A stretch of DNA of 40,212 bases from an uncultured Lachnoclostridium sp. (GCA_944376715.1 CALWDO010000026.1:1-40212), one strand, 5' to 3'; positions 25,924-33,862 are shown, counted from the first letter of the stretch. Notes: generated by a model from the sequence alone, not told the origin. Numbers and translations: made by a program.

Positions 25924-26478
25924 ATGCAAATTTCAAAAGAAACAACAAATCTCAAATCACAGTTCAAAGCGCTGCGCAGTACCCAGGGGCTCTGCGTCTG
26001 CGGACTCTTGATCGCTATCTATGTAGTGCTGTCGCTTTTCAACATTCCGGTTTCTCAGGTTATCGAGATCCGGTTCGGTTTTCTGGTCTTTATCGCTGCC
26101 GGTATGATCGGCGGTCCGGTGATGGGCTTCACGGTAGGTTTTTTGGCCGATGTCGTCAACTGTCTGATCCGGGGATTCGCTTACTTTCCAGGATTCTCTT
26201 TTAATTATGGACTTCTTGGCGCTGTAAGCGGCTTAATTCTGTACCGTTCCCGCGTGGGCCGGAGCCGTGCCGTCTTATGCGCTCTGACGGAATACATAAT
26301 CAGCGTAACTTTGAGTACGCTCTGGCTTCATATTATGTACGGATATGAACTCAGAACTCTGATTATCAGCCGTTTCATCAAATGTACCCTTAGCTTTGTT
26401 GTCAACTCCATATTGATTTACGTATTTTTGGAAGCATTTCAGCGTATCGCGCATACCGCGCTGCCTGCGCGCCGATAA
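25924..26478 (+). CDS. folT: Folate ECF transporter S component FolT
   Basis: FolT is the membrane substrate-binding subunit of a group II ECF transporter. It captures folate and works with shared EcfA/A'/T components, which are not in this window. The 184-residue protein has about five or six hydrophobic helices; VSQVIEIRFGFLVFIAAGMIGGPVMGFTVGFLADVVNC and YFPGFSFNYGLLGAVSG are typical of the S-component fold. Folate specificity rests mainly on the THF riboswitch directly upstream. The ATG at 25924 has AGGAGG 8 nt upstream. Confidence 0.88.
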   Translation: MQISKETTNLKSQFKALRSTQGLCVCGLLIAIYVVLSLFNIPVSQVIEIRFGFLVFIAAGMIGGPVMGFTVGFLADVVNCLIRGFAYFPGFSFNYGLLGAVSGLILYRSRVGRSRAVLCALTEYIISVTLSTLWLHIMYGYELRTLIISRFIKCTLSFVVNSILIYVFLEAFQRIAHTALPARR

Positions 26479-26649
26479 TTTTCAGGAGATGGGAGACGGA
26501 ACTATGAAATTTCTCCGGAAGAGTTCTCCCTGCTCTTTTCTGTCTCCCACTGACCGCAGACAGTGTTCCTTTCCCGCGGCTTCTGAATATTCAGTCCAGG
26601 ATAAACAAATATCATTTTTTTCTCTGTTTTCGCCTGTCAAAGATTCTTT

Positions 26650-26685
26650 GCGTGACATTCCGGCCGGAATATGCCATGATATAAC
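26650..26685 (+). promoter_or_regulatory. Conserved promoter block 1 with 14-bp palindrome
   Basis: GCGTGAC-N8-CGGAATATG (26650-26673) precedes a -10 like TATAAC (26680-26685). It contains the perfect palindrome ATTCCGGCCGGAAT (26657-26670). The block recurs before the second XRE gene. The stretch 26479-26649 otherwise holds only a GGGAGAC...GTCTCCC inverted repeat (26491-26548). Confidence 0.5.
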
Positions 26686-26715
26686 CACAAAAACCCAAAA
26701 CGGGGAGGTGCTGTT

Positions 26716-27435
26716 ATGGCAAACGTAGGGAAAAACATTCGGGTTCTCAGAACAAAAAAGGGGATGACTCAGGATGAACTGGCAGAAAAGCTGTTTGTAA
26801 GCCGTCAGACTGTGTCCAATTATGAAAACGGAAAATCCAATCCGGATATCGACATGTTAATGAAGATTGCGGAGATCCTGAATACAGACGCCAATGCGCT
26901 GATCTACGGTATCCCTGTAAAACCGGATACAAAAAAGGAGCGGATCAAAAGCCTGGTGCTGCTGGCAATATTGGCATGCCTTGGTATTCTATTGTATTAT
27001 GTCTATTCTATTACACAGGAATGGATAAGACAGACATATAACTCGATTCCCTCCATGATTTTACATAATCTGGTTTTCCCCTGCTATTACCTGTTGACCG
27101 GATGGGGCGTCATGCGGGCCGCAGGGTGTTTCCTGCATGCCAGGCCTTTTTCGGGCAGAACGCCGCAGATCATTCACCGCGTACTTACAGCAGTTCTTTT
27201 GGGCATCCTGATCCTGATTCTTCCGGGATGCATTGCTATGGCCGCGGACTCTTTCACTCTTATGAGACTGCGCAATGCAGAAATTGATTACAGCTTCAGT
27301 GCCTCCTATTTTGACAAAATACCGGTCTGGGATTATCTGGCCCGGCATATCTTCTATTTTCTCCTTCGGATTCCCCCTTTCCTGTTCCTTGTCCCCGGCG
27401 CGGCCCTCTGGATCACAAAACCACGCAAATTTTAA
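26716..27435 (+). CDS. Membrane-bound XRE family regulator, paralogue 1
   Basis: This 239-residue protein has a Cro/C1-type helix-turn-helix (residues 5-60: VGKNIRVLRTKKGMTQDELAEKLFVSRQTVSNYENGKS) followed by LIYGIP and four predicted membrane helices (about 78-98, 114-137, 156-178, 208-234). DNA binding would be coupled to a membrane sensor; the signal is unknown. GGGGAGG lies upstream of the ATG. It is followed by a diverged copy 78 bp downstream. Confidence 0.85.
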   Translation: MANVGKNIRVLRTKKGMTQDELAEKLFVSRQTVSNYENGKSNPDIDMLMKIAEILNTDANALIYGIPVKPDTKKERIKSLVLLAILACLGILLYYVYSITQEWIRQTYNSIPSMILHNLVFPCYYLLTGWGVMRAAGCFLHARPFSGRTPQIIHRVLTAVLLGILILILPGCIAMAADSFTLMRLRNAEIDYSFSASYFDKIPVWDYLARHIFYFLLRIPPFLFLVPGAALWITKPRKF

Positions 27436-27455
27436 AGCTTATATATAGAAATCCC

Positions 27456-27486
27456 GCGTGACTTTACACGCGGAATATGGTACAGT
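27456..27486 (+). promoter_or_regulatory. Conserved promoter block 2 with inverted repeat
   Basis: GCGTGAC-N8-CGGAATATG (27456-27479) is followed by TACAGT (27481-27486). It overlaps the inverted repeat CCGCGTG-acttta-CACGCGG (27454-27473). The same block stands before the first XRE gene, so both may answer to one regulator. It could also act as a hairpin after gene 1. Confidence 0.45.
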
Positions 27487-27513
27487 AAAAACAAAAATTA
27501 TAGAAGGTGCAGT

Positions 27514-28182
27514 ATGTCGAGCATTGGAAAAAATATACAGATTCTCAGAATGAAAAAAAGAATGTCTCAGAATGATCTGGCGAAGAAAATATCTGTCAGT
27601 TTTCAGGATATTTCAGACTTTGAATCCGGCAAATCCGAGCCCGGTATTGACACACTGGTAAAAATTGCAGACATACTGGATACAGATGCAAATACTTTGA
27701 TTTACGGAATACCAGACGAAACCAATATCAAAACCAAGCGCGCCCAGATACTGTTTCTCCTGATTGTCCTTCTCTTCCTGGGCACCTTCCTGTCCCGGCT
27801 TCCTTACAGTCTTCAGATTTCAGACGGAACACGGCTGGATGCCACACCCCTGTTGTTTTTATATCCCCTGGTTTTACCCTGCTATTTTACGCTGACAGGA
27901 TGGATCATCATGCAGGCGGCCAGTTATTTTCTCCATGCCCGGCCTCTTTCCGGCAGATTTTGCAGGATCGTACATATTCTACTTTGCAATTTGCTGGGGC
28001 TCTACTGCATCCTCGTTCTTCTGGCAGATATTATTCTGCTTGGATTTTACGCTCCCTGGGTCAATGCCGCGGCAGGGATTTTCGCGGTTGCTGTGTTGCC
28101 GAATATACCACCTATATTCTTCATTCTGGGTGTTGCGCTCTGGATTACGAAGTCTTCTTTTCGCTCTTCTCCTCTTCCTTGA
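27514..28182 (+). CDS. Membrane-bound XRE family regulator, paralogue 2
   Basis: This 222-residue paralogue of the preceding gene keeps the helix-turn-helix (residues 5-60, SIGKNIQILRMKKRMSQNDLAKKIS) and the LIYGIP link, then four hydrophobic helices ending FFILGVALWITKS. Its recognition helix differs (SFQDISDFESGKS against SRQTVSNYENGKS), so it may bind a different sequence. Its last 38 nt overlap the convergent DUF1622 gene tail to tail. AGAAGG precedes the ATG. Confidence 0.82.
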   Translation: MSSIGKNIQILRMKKRMSQNDLAKKISVSFQDISDFESGKSEPGIDTLVKIADILDTDANTLIYGIPDETNIKTKRAQILFLLIVLLFLGTFLSRLPYSLQISDGTRLDATPLLFLYPLVLPCYFTLTGWIIMQAASYFLHARPLSGRFCRIVHILLCNLLGLYCILVLLADIILLGFYAPWVNAAAGIFAVAVLPNIPPIFFILGVALWITKSSFRSSPLP

Positions 28183-28483
28183 TCTCCCAGTGGATCAGGA
28201 ACGTCAGTGCCGCCCGCAGCGCGATGATGCCTGCCACCGTGCCGATCTCTCTCCAATCACGTACTACCACCGTACGCAGGATCTCGCTTCCCAGCTTAAA
28301 CTCCAGGCCCATGGCAAGCCCTTTGGCCAACGTAAGCTTCGTATCCGGAGACCGTCTCAGGTACAGATAAAATCCCCTGATGCCTGAAAAAATAATAATC
28401 CCTACGCCAATAAATTCAAATATCAGTATCGCCGCTTCTACAATATTATCCAGCAGCAGTTCCATTAAACTCAGTATATCCAT
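28145..28483 (-). CDS. DUF1622 family membrane protein
   Basis: This is a 112-residue protein with two or three hydrophobic helices: LLDNIVEAAILIFEFIGVGIIIFSGIRGFYLYL (9-41) and a later AGIIALRAALTFLIHWEI. The LAKGLAMGLEFKLGSEILRTVV core is typical of DUF1622 (PF07784), whose function is unknown. The C-terminus is a charged EEEKSEKK tail. The ATG at 28483 has GGGGGAAAAGGG upstream. Convergent overlap with the XRE paralogue 2 gene. Confidence 0.8.
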   Translation of the reverse strand: MDILSLMELLLDNIVEAAILIFEFIGVGIIIFSGIRGFYLYLRRSPDTKLTLAKGLAMGLEFKLGSEILRTVVVRDWREIGTVAGIIALRAALTFLIHWEIKEEEKSEKKTS

Positions 28484-28499
28484 CCCTTTTCCCCCGTAC

Positions 28500-28680
28500 A
28501 TGTTTTTACTCCGCAGTGCGCATCCATTTACCGTCTTTCGCACCGGCTGATGTTTTACCCCGCAGTGCACGCTCGCCTCCGCTTCGCTCCGGCTCGCTCA
28601 CGGGCTTCGCCCTATGGAATCCGACAAAACCTGCCGCTTTCATGCAAGCATGACGCGTCAGCCTTTACCGTCTTCTGCAC
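28500..28680. repeat. A-B-A-B imperfect repeats and palindromes between DUF1622 and MATE genes
   Basis: Unit B, ATGTTTT(T)AC-YCCGCAGTGCRC, occurs at 28500-28521 and 28550-28570. Unit A, TTTACCGTCTTTCGCAC, occurs at 28527-28543 and, as TTTACCGTCTTCTGCAC, at 28664-28680 over the MATE stop codon. Between them are a GC-rich stretch of CGCTCC/GCTCGC microrepeats (28570-28611), TCATGC-aa-GCATGA (28640-28653) and TGACGCGTCA (28651-28660). Its role is unknown. Confidence 0.55.
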
Positions 28681-30041
28681 TGCTCATTGCTTTCCTGAAC
28701 ATCATACCACTTACCGCTGGTATAGTGCAAGAGGGTAGGAACGGCGGAGATGATCCAGCCGGCGCAGACGCCCCACCAGAGCGTGGGAACGCCCAGTATG
28801 GGAACAAAAAGAAAGGTAAATGCTACCCGGATACCCAGGCTGCTCAGAGTCATACCCACGTACCACTTCATGTCCCCGGTCCCCTTGAACACATCTTTTA
28901 CAACCATATAGACGGCAAAGATAATCAGAAACGGTCCTGTGGCGCGCAGATATTCCGCTCCTACCGCTACCACGGCCGCGCCTCCATCTTCTTCTACAAA
29001 CCATCCGATGATCTGTTCCGGCGTCAGTTCCAGGAACAGTACCAGAAACGCCGTGAGAAGTCCTGTCACCCAGACGGACACCCGCACTCCGGCCCGTATA
29101 CGGTCCGGCTTTTTGGCACCCACATTCTGTCCCGTATAATTAGCCAGGGCGCTTCCCCAGTTAATTGGAATCAGAGAGACCAGGCTGATAGCTTTATTGG
29201 CCGCCGTACAGCCCGCCATGACCACTGCTCCAAAGCTGTTCGTCGCCGCCTGAACGCACACATTTCCTACGGATACCACCGACTGCTGCAGGGCCGCAGG
29301 CAGGGCGATCTTCATCATCTTCCAGAATTCTGTCAGGTCAAACAGGCGCTCCGCATGAGCCATATCCGCCTTTCGCATTCTCCGTTCCAAAACCAGCCAG
29401 GACAAAACAGTACAGACTGCCTGGGACAGGGTAGACGCCAGGGCCCCGCCCCGGACACCCATGGAACAATTTACGATAAAAAACAGATCTCCCGCCACAT
29501 TAAGAAAGAACGCAAGGATAAGAAAATACAGCGGCGTTCTGGAATCTCCCACCGCAATATACACGGCGTTCAGCGCATTATAGAGGAATATCACCACACT
29601 ACCCCAGAAATACACCGTCAGATAAGCGATGCTGTCTGCCATCACCTCGTCCGGCGTTAATACAAGCCGAAGAATGTCTTTTGCGAATATCTGAGTCAGC
29701 AGAGTAACAATCGCTCCGGCCGCCCCGGAGAAGAGGCAGATCGTCGTCATGCAGACTCTGATCTTCTCCTTTTTTCCCGCGCCAAAATACTGGGAAATCA
29801 CCACGGATGCCCCCAATGAAAGTCCGGACGCCAGCTGGATGACCACAGCAGTAATTGTCCCCGCTGAACCTACGGCTGCCAGGGCATTGGGGCCCAGATA
29901 ATTTCCCACGATCAGGCTGTCCACCAGATTGTAGAGCTGCTGGAACAGATTAGACAGGATCACCGGCACCGCGAACAGCAAAAGTACCCTGGCCGGACTG
30001 CCCTCTGTCATATCCAGCGTTCCCGCCTGTTTCTGTCCCAT
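28665..30041 (-). CDS. MATE family efflux transporter
   Basis: This is a 458-residue inner-membrane exporter of the multidrug and toxic compound extrusion family, with twelve predicted helices in two halves. The N-half has LFQQLYNLVDSLIVGNYLGPNALAAVG and the C-half NVCVQAATNSFGAVVMAG, both typical. Drug or metabolite specificity cannot be told. GAGGGGACGG precedes the ATG. It lies 73 bp downstream of the cobalt operon on the same strand and could be read through from it. Confidence 0.92.
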   Translation of the reverse strand: MGQKQAGTLDMTEGSPARVLLLFAVPVILSNLFQQLYNLVDSLIVGNYLGPNALAAVGSAGTITAVVIQLASGLSLGASVVISQYFGAGKKEKIRVCMTTICLFSGAAGAIVTLLTQIFAKDILRLVLTPDEVMADSIAYLTVYFWGSVVIFLYNALNAVYIAVGDSRTPLYFLILAFFLNVAGDLFFIVNCSMGVRGGALASTLSQAVCTVLSWLVLERRMRKADMAHAERLFDLTEFWKMMKIALPAALQQSVVSVGNVCVQAATNSFGAVVMAGCTAANKAISLVSLIPINWGSALANYTGQNVGAKKPDRIRAGVRVSVWVTGLLTAFLVLFLELTPEQIIGWFVEEDGGAAVVAVGAEYLRATGPFLIIFAVYMVVKDVFKGTGDMKWYVGMTLSSLGIRVAFTFLFVPILGVPTLWWGVCAGWIISAVPTLLHYTSGKWYDVQESNEQCRRR

Positions 30042-30114
30042 ACCGTCCCCTCTTTTCCTCTTTCCGCACTCCTGTTATTATCCTATGATATCAGGCACAA
30101 AAAGTATCCTTATC

Positions 30115-31788
30115 TTACTTTGAACTCATTTCTGCATCTGCTTCTTTCAGGTGTTTTACATAGAGTTTCCGGATACCCTCATATTCTCCAAGTCCTTTCA
30201 GGACACAGGAAACCTGAAATCCTTCCGCCTCGAACCGGCTTCTCCAGGAGTCCTCATCATTGCTGGACATGTCGTTGATGGCATGATCTCCGGCGACCAC
30301 CATAAAGGGCGCCAGTCTCACTTTAGTCGCCCCATACGCATGTACCAGCTTCATCAGTGTCTCCAGAGACGGATATGCCTCTACCGTTCCTAAAAACACA
30401 TTGGAATATCCCATATCCTTAAAGCGGTAATCCAGCGCCGCATAAATTGAGTTGGCATAATGTGTTGTACCATGTCCCATAAAAATCAGAGCTTCCCCTT
30501 CCGACAGGTCCTGGTATTCCTCCATCAAAGCATGAACCACTTCTTCAGAATCTTCCTCACTGGTCAGCAGTGGATTTCCAAATACAATCCTGTCAAAACG
30601 TCCCTGAAAAGCCAGCATATCCTGGATCATCCGGTCGTTTTCCACTCCGTTGATTACATGCGTGGGCTGTACCAGCACTTCTGTGATCCCGTCTTCCAGC
30701 ATCCTCTGCGCCGCTTCCGTCACCGTATCAATATGCACGCCGTCCCTTTTCTGGATCTTCCGGATAATCATGCCGCTGGTCCACGCACGGTACAAAGTAC
30801 AGTCCGGAAATGCGCGCCGGATATCGTCTTCTATGACATCGATGGTCTTCTCTCTGGTCTCATTGACACTGGTGCCGAAGCTGACCACCAGTATTCCTTT
30901 CTTGTTTTCTTTATTCATATCCCGTATTCCTCCTGTATATATGGGCCTCTCTGTCCGGGCGATATAATCTTCCAGTGTCTTCAGATTTCTCGGAAAAGGC
31001 AGATCCGCTTTCAGGATTCCTTTCCTGCACAGACTGTCAAACAATTTCAGTGCCGCCGGCTGTTCCAGGTTCGTCATCTCAAGAGCCGTCCGATTGGCAA
31101 AGACCTCTTCCGGACTTCCTGATACAAGCACCTTTCCTTCATGGAACAAAAAGACGTCGTCTGCCCAGCCATAGGCAAAATCCACATCATGAGTAGATAC
31201 CACTACGGTGATCCCTTCTTCCGCCAGCCGGTCCACAATCCGGCGCACCATCCCCGCATGCTTCGGATCCAACGCCGCCGCAGGCTCATCGAAGAAAATG
31301 ACCTCCGGACGCATTACGAGAATATCCGCGATGGATACCTGCTTTTTCTGTCCTCCGCTCAGCGCGTGTACCGGTTTGTGCCGGAAAGGCGTGATCTCCA
31401 GTTCACGTATCACCCGCTCCACTTCCTGTGCCGCTTCTTCATCCGGCACACCGAGATTCAGAATCCCGAAAGAGATCTCCTGATAAACACTGGCTGAAAA
31501 AAGCTGATTTTCCGGATCCTGGAACACGATGCCTACCTTGCGTCTCAGCTCCAGCAATCCCTTCTTATCATAGGATACCGGATTTCCGTCATAATATAAA
31601 GTCCCTTTCTTCGGTTTATGGATTCCGTTGCAGCACAGGAAAAACGTGGATTTCCCCGCTCCGTTGGCTCCCATCAGCGCGATCCTGTGCCCCTTCTTAA
31701 GTTCCAGGGACAAGCCCCGGAGCGCATGAGCTTCTTCTCCGTCATAAGAGAACCACAGATCCTCCGCTTTTATAATCACATCACCCAT
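30115..31788 (-). CDS. cbiO-cbiK: Fusion of cobalt ECF ATPase (CbiO) and sirohydrochlorin cobaltochelatase (CbiK)
   Basis: One frame of 557 residues codes two normally separate proteins. Residues 1-290 are CbiO, the ATPase of the cobalt ECF importer: Walker A GANGAGKST (40-48), Q-loop FQDPENQ, LSGGQ (143-147), Walker B FFDEPAAALD (165-174) and H-loop His 200. Residues 291-557 are a full-length CbiK, which inserts Co2+ into sirohydrochlorin for anaerobic B12 synthesis: GHGTTH (His 439, His 443), Glu 470, and His 502 in AGDHA, in spacing like Salmonella CbiK His145/Glu175/His207. No stop separates them. Met 291 has an AGGAGG 10 nt upstream, so a separate CbiK may also be made. The start overlaps cbiQ by 13 nt. 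Confidence 0.93.
   Translation of the reverse strand: MGDVIIKAEDLWFSYDGEEAHALRGLSLELKKGHRIALMGANGAGKSTFFLCCNGIHKPKKGTLYYDGNPVSYDKKGLLELRRKVGIVFQDPENQLFSASVYQEISFGILNLGVPDEEAAQEVERVIRELEITPFRHKPVHALSGGQKKQVSIADILVMRPEVIFFDEPAAALDPKHAGMVRRIVDRLAEEGITVVVSTHDVDFAYGWADDVFLFHEGKVLVSGSPEEVFANRTALEMTNLEQPAALKLFDSLCRKGILKADLPFPRNLKTLEDYIARTERPIYTGGIRDMNKENKKGILVVSFGTSVNETREKTIDVIEDDIRRAFPDCTLYRAWTSGMIIRKIQKRDGVHIDTVTEAAQRMLEDGITEVLVQPTHVINGVENDRMIQDMLAFQGRFDRIVFGNPLLTSEEDSEEVVHALMEEYQDLSEGEALIFMGHGTTHYANSIYAALDYRFKDMGYSNVFLGTVEAYPSLETLMKLVHAYGATKVRLAPFMVVAGDHAINDMSSNDEDSWRSRFEAEGFQVSCVLKGLGEYEGIRKLYVKHLKEADAEMSSK
30916..30934 (-). promoter_or_regulatory. Internal ribosome-binding site and ATG at the CbiO/CbiK junction
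   Basis: Minus strand: AGGAGG (30934-30929), 10 nt, ATG (30918-30916). The spacing and position suggest an ancestral cbiK start, still usable, inside the fused frame. Confidence 0.6.
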
Positions 31789-32558
31789 CCTGTCAACCTC
31801 CCTGCCAGCAAAATCAAAAGTACAAACTCAAACACGGCAATCGCCGCGATCTCCCGCGCTTTTGGCGGATAATCTTCCTTCAGCACCCGGATTGCCCCAT
31901 CATAACATCTGGCTTCCATAGCGTCGTACAGCGCGTTGGATTTCTTAAACGCCCTCAGAAGAAGCGCGGACGCCATCTGTCCGAAAGAATGATACGCCGT
32001 CCGGAAATCTTTGTTGCCCAGCCTTGCATTCTGCGCCGTCGTTATGGCGGAAGCAATATCCAGGAGAACAAAGATAAACCGGTAGATCAGAAGCATCAGT
32101 TCAATGATCAGTTTTGGGCAGCGGCAATACCCAAGAACGGTCAGAATATCCGTCATAGGTGTGGAAAGGCTCAGGAAATACAGGCAGGAAACTCCGGCCA
32201 GGGCTGTGACGATCAATCTCGCCGCCCTCACAGCTCCCGCGGCGCTTCCCGTTATATACCATTCTCCAACAGGCACTGCGAAAAGATCCAGCGGCGTCCC
32301 GGACAGATTAACCGCAATCGCCAGTGTACTGAGTACGAGAAATCCCAGAGGCCACAGAAGCATTTTCCCATAACGCGAGAAAGGGAGCCCTCCCTTTCTT
32401 ACGGTCAGGACCCCCATCGCTGCCAGAACTGCCGCCGAAATCACAAAGGATTGCCCCGCGATACAAATCAGCAGCGTAATGACTGCCAGTGCAAATTTTT
32501 CCGAAGCATTGACATAGCGCAGTCTGCTTGCATAACAGAATTTATCGATTGCTATCAT
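31776..32558 (-). CDS. cbiQ: Cobalt ECF transporter T component CbiQ
   Basis: CbiQ is the transmembrane coupling protein of the cobalt ECF importer. The 260-residue protein has about five helices and the two ATPase-contacting motifs of T components: AQNARLGN and AMEARCYDG (the Ala-Arg coupling helices). The start overlaps cbiN by 17 nt and its end overlaps the ATPase gene by 13 nt, so all are co-translated. Confidence 0.94.
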   Translation of the reverse strand: MIAIDKFCYASRLRYVNASEKFALAVITLLICIAGQSFVISAAVLAAMGVLTVRKGGLPFSRYGKMLLWPLGFLVLSTLAIAVNLSGTPLDLFAVPVGEWYITGSAAGAVRAARLIVTALAGVSCLYFLSLSTPMTDILTVLGYCRCPKLIIELMLLIYRFIFVLLDIASAITTAQNARLGNKDFRTAYHSFGQMASALLLRAFKKSNALYDAMEARCYDGAIRVLKEDYPPKAREIAAIAVFEFVLLILLAGRLTGWVM

Positions 32559-32877
32559 GTCCGTCTGCTTCCTTTTTCATCCATTTCTTCCGTTCTACGA
32601 GCCGTCCCATACAGAACGCAATGATGCCGACTCCGATTCCCGTCTGGATGCAGAAAAAGAGACTCTCTACCTCTCCGGGAAGTTCACCGCCAATCGCGGA
32701 TTCCAGCACCGGCGTGAACCAGGGCTCGTACTCGCCTCCCGTGATCTCTTTCACCATCACCGACCCTGCGTCATCGGACCCGCCGAACTGTGCGCCTCTT
32801 AAGGCAAACAGAGGCACTGCTGCGATCAGTACAACGGCCAGGATCAATACCAATACCGTCTTCGTATTTTTCGTCAT
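32542..32877 (-). CDS. cbiN: Cobalt ECF transporter subunit CbiN
   Basis: CbiN is the small membrane subunit that helps load Co2+ into CbiM. It has 111 residues: a first helix (8-26), an extracytoplasmic loop with GGSDDAGSVMVKEITGGEYEPWFTPV, and a second helix (about 78-95). The loop GGSDD-(x)n-PWF pattern is typical. One base separates it from cbiM, and GGGGAGG precedes the ATG. Confidence 0.92.
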   Translation of the reverse strand: MTKNTKTVLVLILAVVLIAAVPLFALRGAQFGGSDDAGSVMVKEITGGEYEPWFTPVLESAIGGELPGEVESLFFCIQTGIGVGIIAFCMGRLVERKKWMKKEADGHDSNR

Positions 32878-32878
32878 T

Positions 32879-33631
32879 CTACTTTTCCTCCCCGATAAAA
32901 CGAAGTTCTTTTAGTTCCGGGCTCGCATAAGCCTCCAGGCCGATCATAACCGCCACCGTGATCAGCCCCTCGATCACTGCCAGCGGGATCTGCGTCGGAG
33001 CGAATACTCCCAGGAATTTTATCAGGGAAGCTCCTATTCCGCCTGCCTCGGAAGGATAGCAGATGGCAAGCTGGAAACTGGTCACGCAGTATGTAAACAG
33101 GTCTCCCAGCGCCGCCGCCAGGAAGATGCCCACTCTCCGGTTCACATGGCATTTCTTCAGTAGCCAGAATACGCCGTAGGAAACAAACGGGCCGGCAATC
33201 GCCATGGAAAATGTGTTAGCCCCAAGAGTGGTCAGCCCTCCATGAGCGAGGAGCATCGCCTGAAACAGCAGGACGATGATTCCCAGTACAGATACCGCCG
33301 CCGGGCCAAAAAGGAGCGCCCCAAGCCCTGTCCCTGTCATATGGGAACAACTTCCCGATATTACCGACGGAATCTTCAGAGAGGAGATCACAAAGATAAA
33401 CGCGCCCGACATGGCGAGCAGGATCACAGTCTTTCGATGTTCATTCATGGTTCTGCGTATGGAAAAGAATCCCGCCGCCAGAAACGGAATGCAGAGGATT
33501 CCCCAAATTACACAATACTGTACCGGCAGATAGCCCTCCATAATATGCATGGCATTGGCCGCCGGAGCAATCCCGAAAGTAAGGGCAAACACAGCCGCCA
33601 GAGCCACTGTTCTTTTTTCTGTCTTTTTCAT
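32879..33631 (-). CDS. cbiM: Cobalt ECF transporter S component CbiM
   Basis: CbiM binds Co2+ at its processed N-terminus. The 250 residues start with a signal peptide (1-27, ending ANA) and then MHIMEGYLP; cleavage after Ala 27 would expose Met-His-Ile, whose amine, His and backbone bind the metal. Further motifs are SGSCSHMTGTGLGALLFGP and LAHGGLTTLGANTFSM. First gene of cbiMNQ(O-K). GGAGG is 13 nt before the ATG, rather far. Promoter at 33670-33698. Confidence 0.94.
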   Translation of the reverse strand: MKKTEKRTVALAAVFALTFGIAPAANAMHIMEGYLPVQYCVIWGILCIPFLAAGFFSIRRTMNEHRKTVILLAMSGAFIFVISSLKIPSVISGSCSHMTGTGLGALLFGPAAVSVLGIIVLLFQAMLLAHGGLTTLGANTFSMAIAGPFVSYGVFWLLKKCHVNRRVGIFLAAALGDLFTYCVTSFQLAICYPSEAGGIGASLIKFLGVFAPTQIPLAVIEGLITVAVMIGLEAYASPELKELRFIGEEK

Positions 33632-33669
33632 TCTGTCTTAATTTCCTCCGTTCTTTCGCAACTGATAGC

Positions 33670-33698
33670 ATTTTATCATTAATTCCGGTAAAAGTCCA
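33670..33698 (-). promoter_or_regulatory. cbiM operon promoter (TGGACT-17-TAAAAT)
   Basis: Minus strand: TGGACT (33698-33693), 17 bp, TAAAAT (33675-33670). The leader to the cbiM ATG would be only about 32 nt, too short for a cobalamin riboswitch. Confidence 0.5.
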
Positions 33699-33704
33699 TG
33701 TGCG

Positions 33705-33727
33705 AGATATAATATATTGTTATATCT
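33705..33727. promoter_or_regulatory. Inverted repeat AGATATAA-N7-TTATATCT, candidate operator
   Basis: A perfect 8-bp inverted repeat with 7-bp spacer just upstream of the cbiM -35 and 42 bp before the DUF6465 promoter. It could bind a metal-responsive dimer. Confidence 0.4.
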
Positions 33728-33768
33728 TGATTCATCTCCCGCAAAAATTAGGCTTCCGGCAGAATTTA

Positions 33769-33797
33769 TTGACAAATTCATTTTTTCTTTCTATAAT
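33769..33797 (+). promoter_or_regulatory. Perfect consensus promoter of DUF6465 gene (TTGACA-17-TATAAT)
   Basis: TTGACA (33769-33774), a 17-bp spacer and TATAAT (33792-33797) match both consensus hexamers in full, the strongest promoter in the window by eye. The leader is about 60 nt and ends with GAGGAGGAAATG. Confidence 0.88.
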
Positions 33798-33862
33798 CAT
33801 GTATGACCGAAATGCTTAGACATCTTAGGATTTTTATATGAGTTTTGAGGAGGAAATGAAAA

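Noticed and set aside
26504-26728. 74-residue frame starting MKFLRKSSPCS with a plausible GGAGA upstream
   Set aside because: It overlaps the start of XRE paralogue 1, covers its promoter block, and has no domain or secondary-structure pattern suggestive of a protein.
33632-33862. Possible cobalamin riboswitch before cbiM
   Set aside because: No B12-box or long structured leader was found, and the predicted promoter leaves only about 32 nt of leader.
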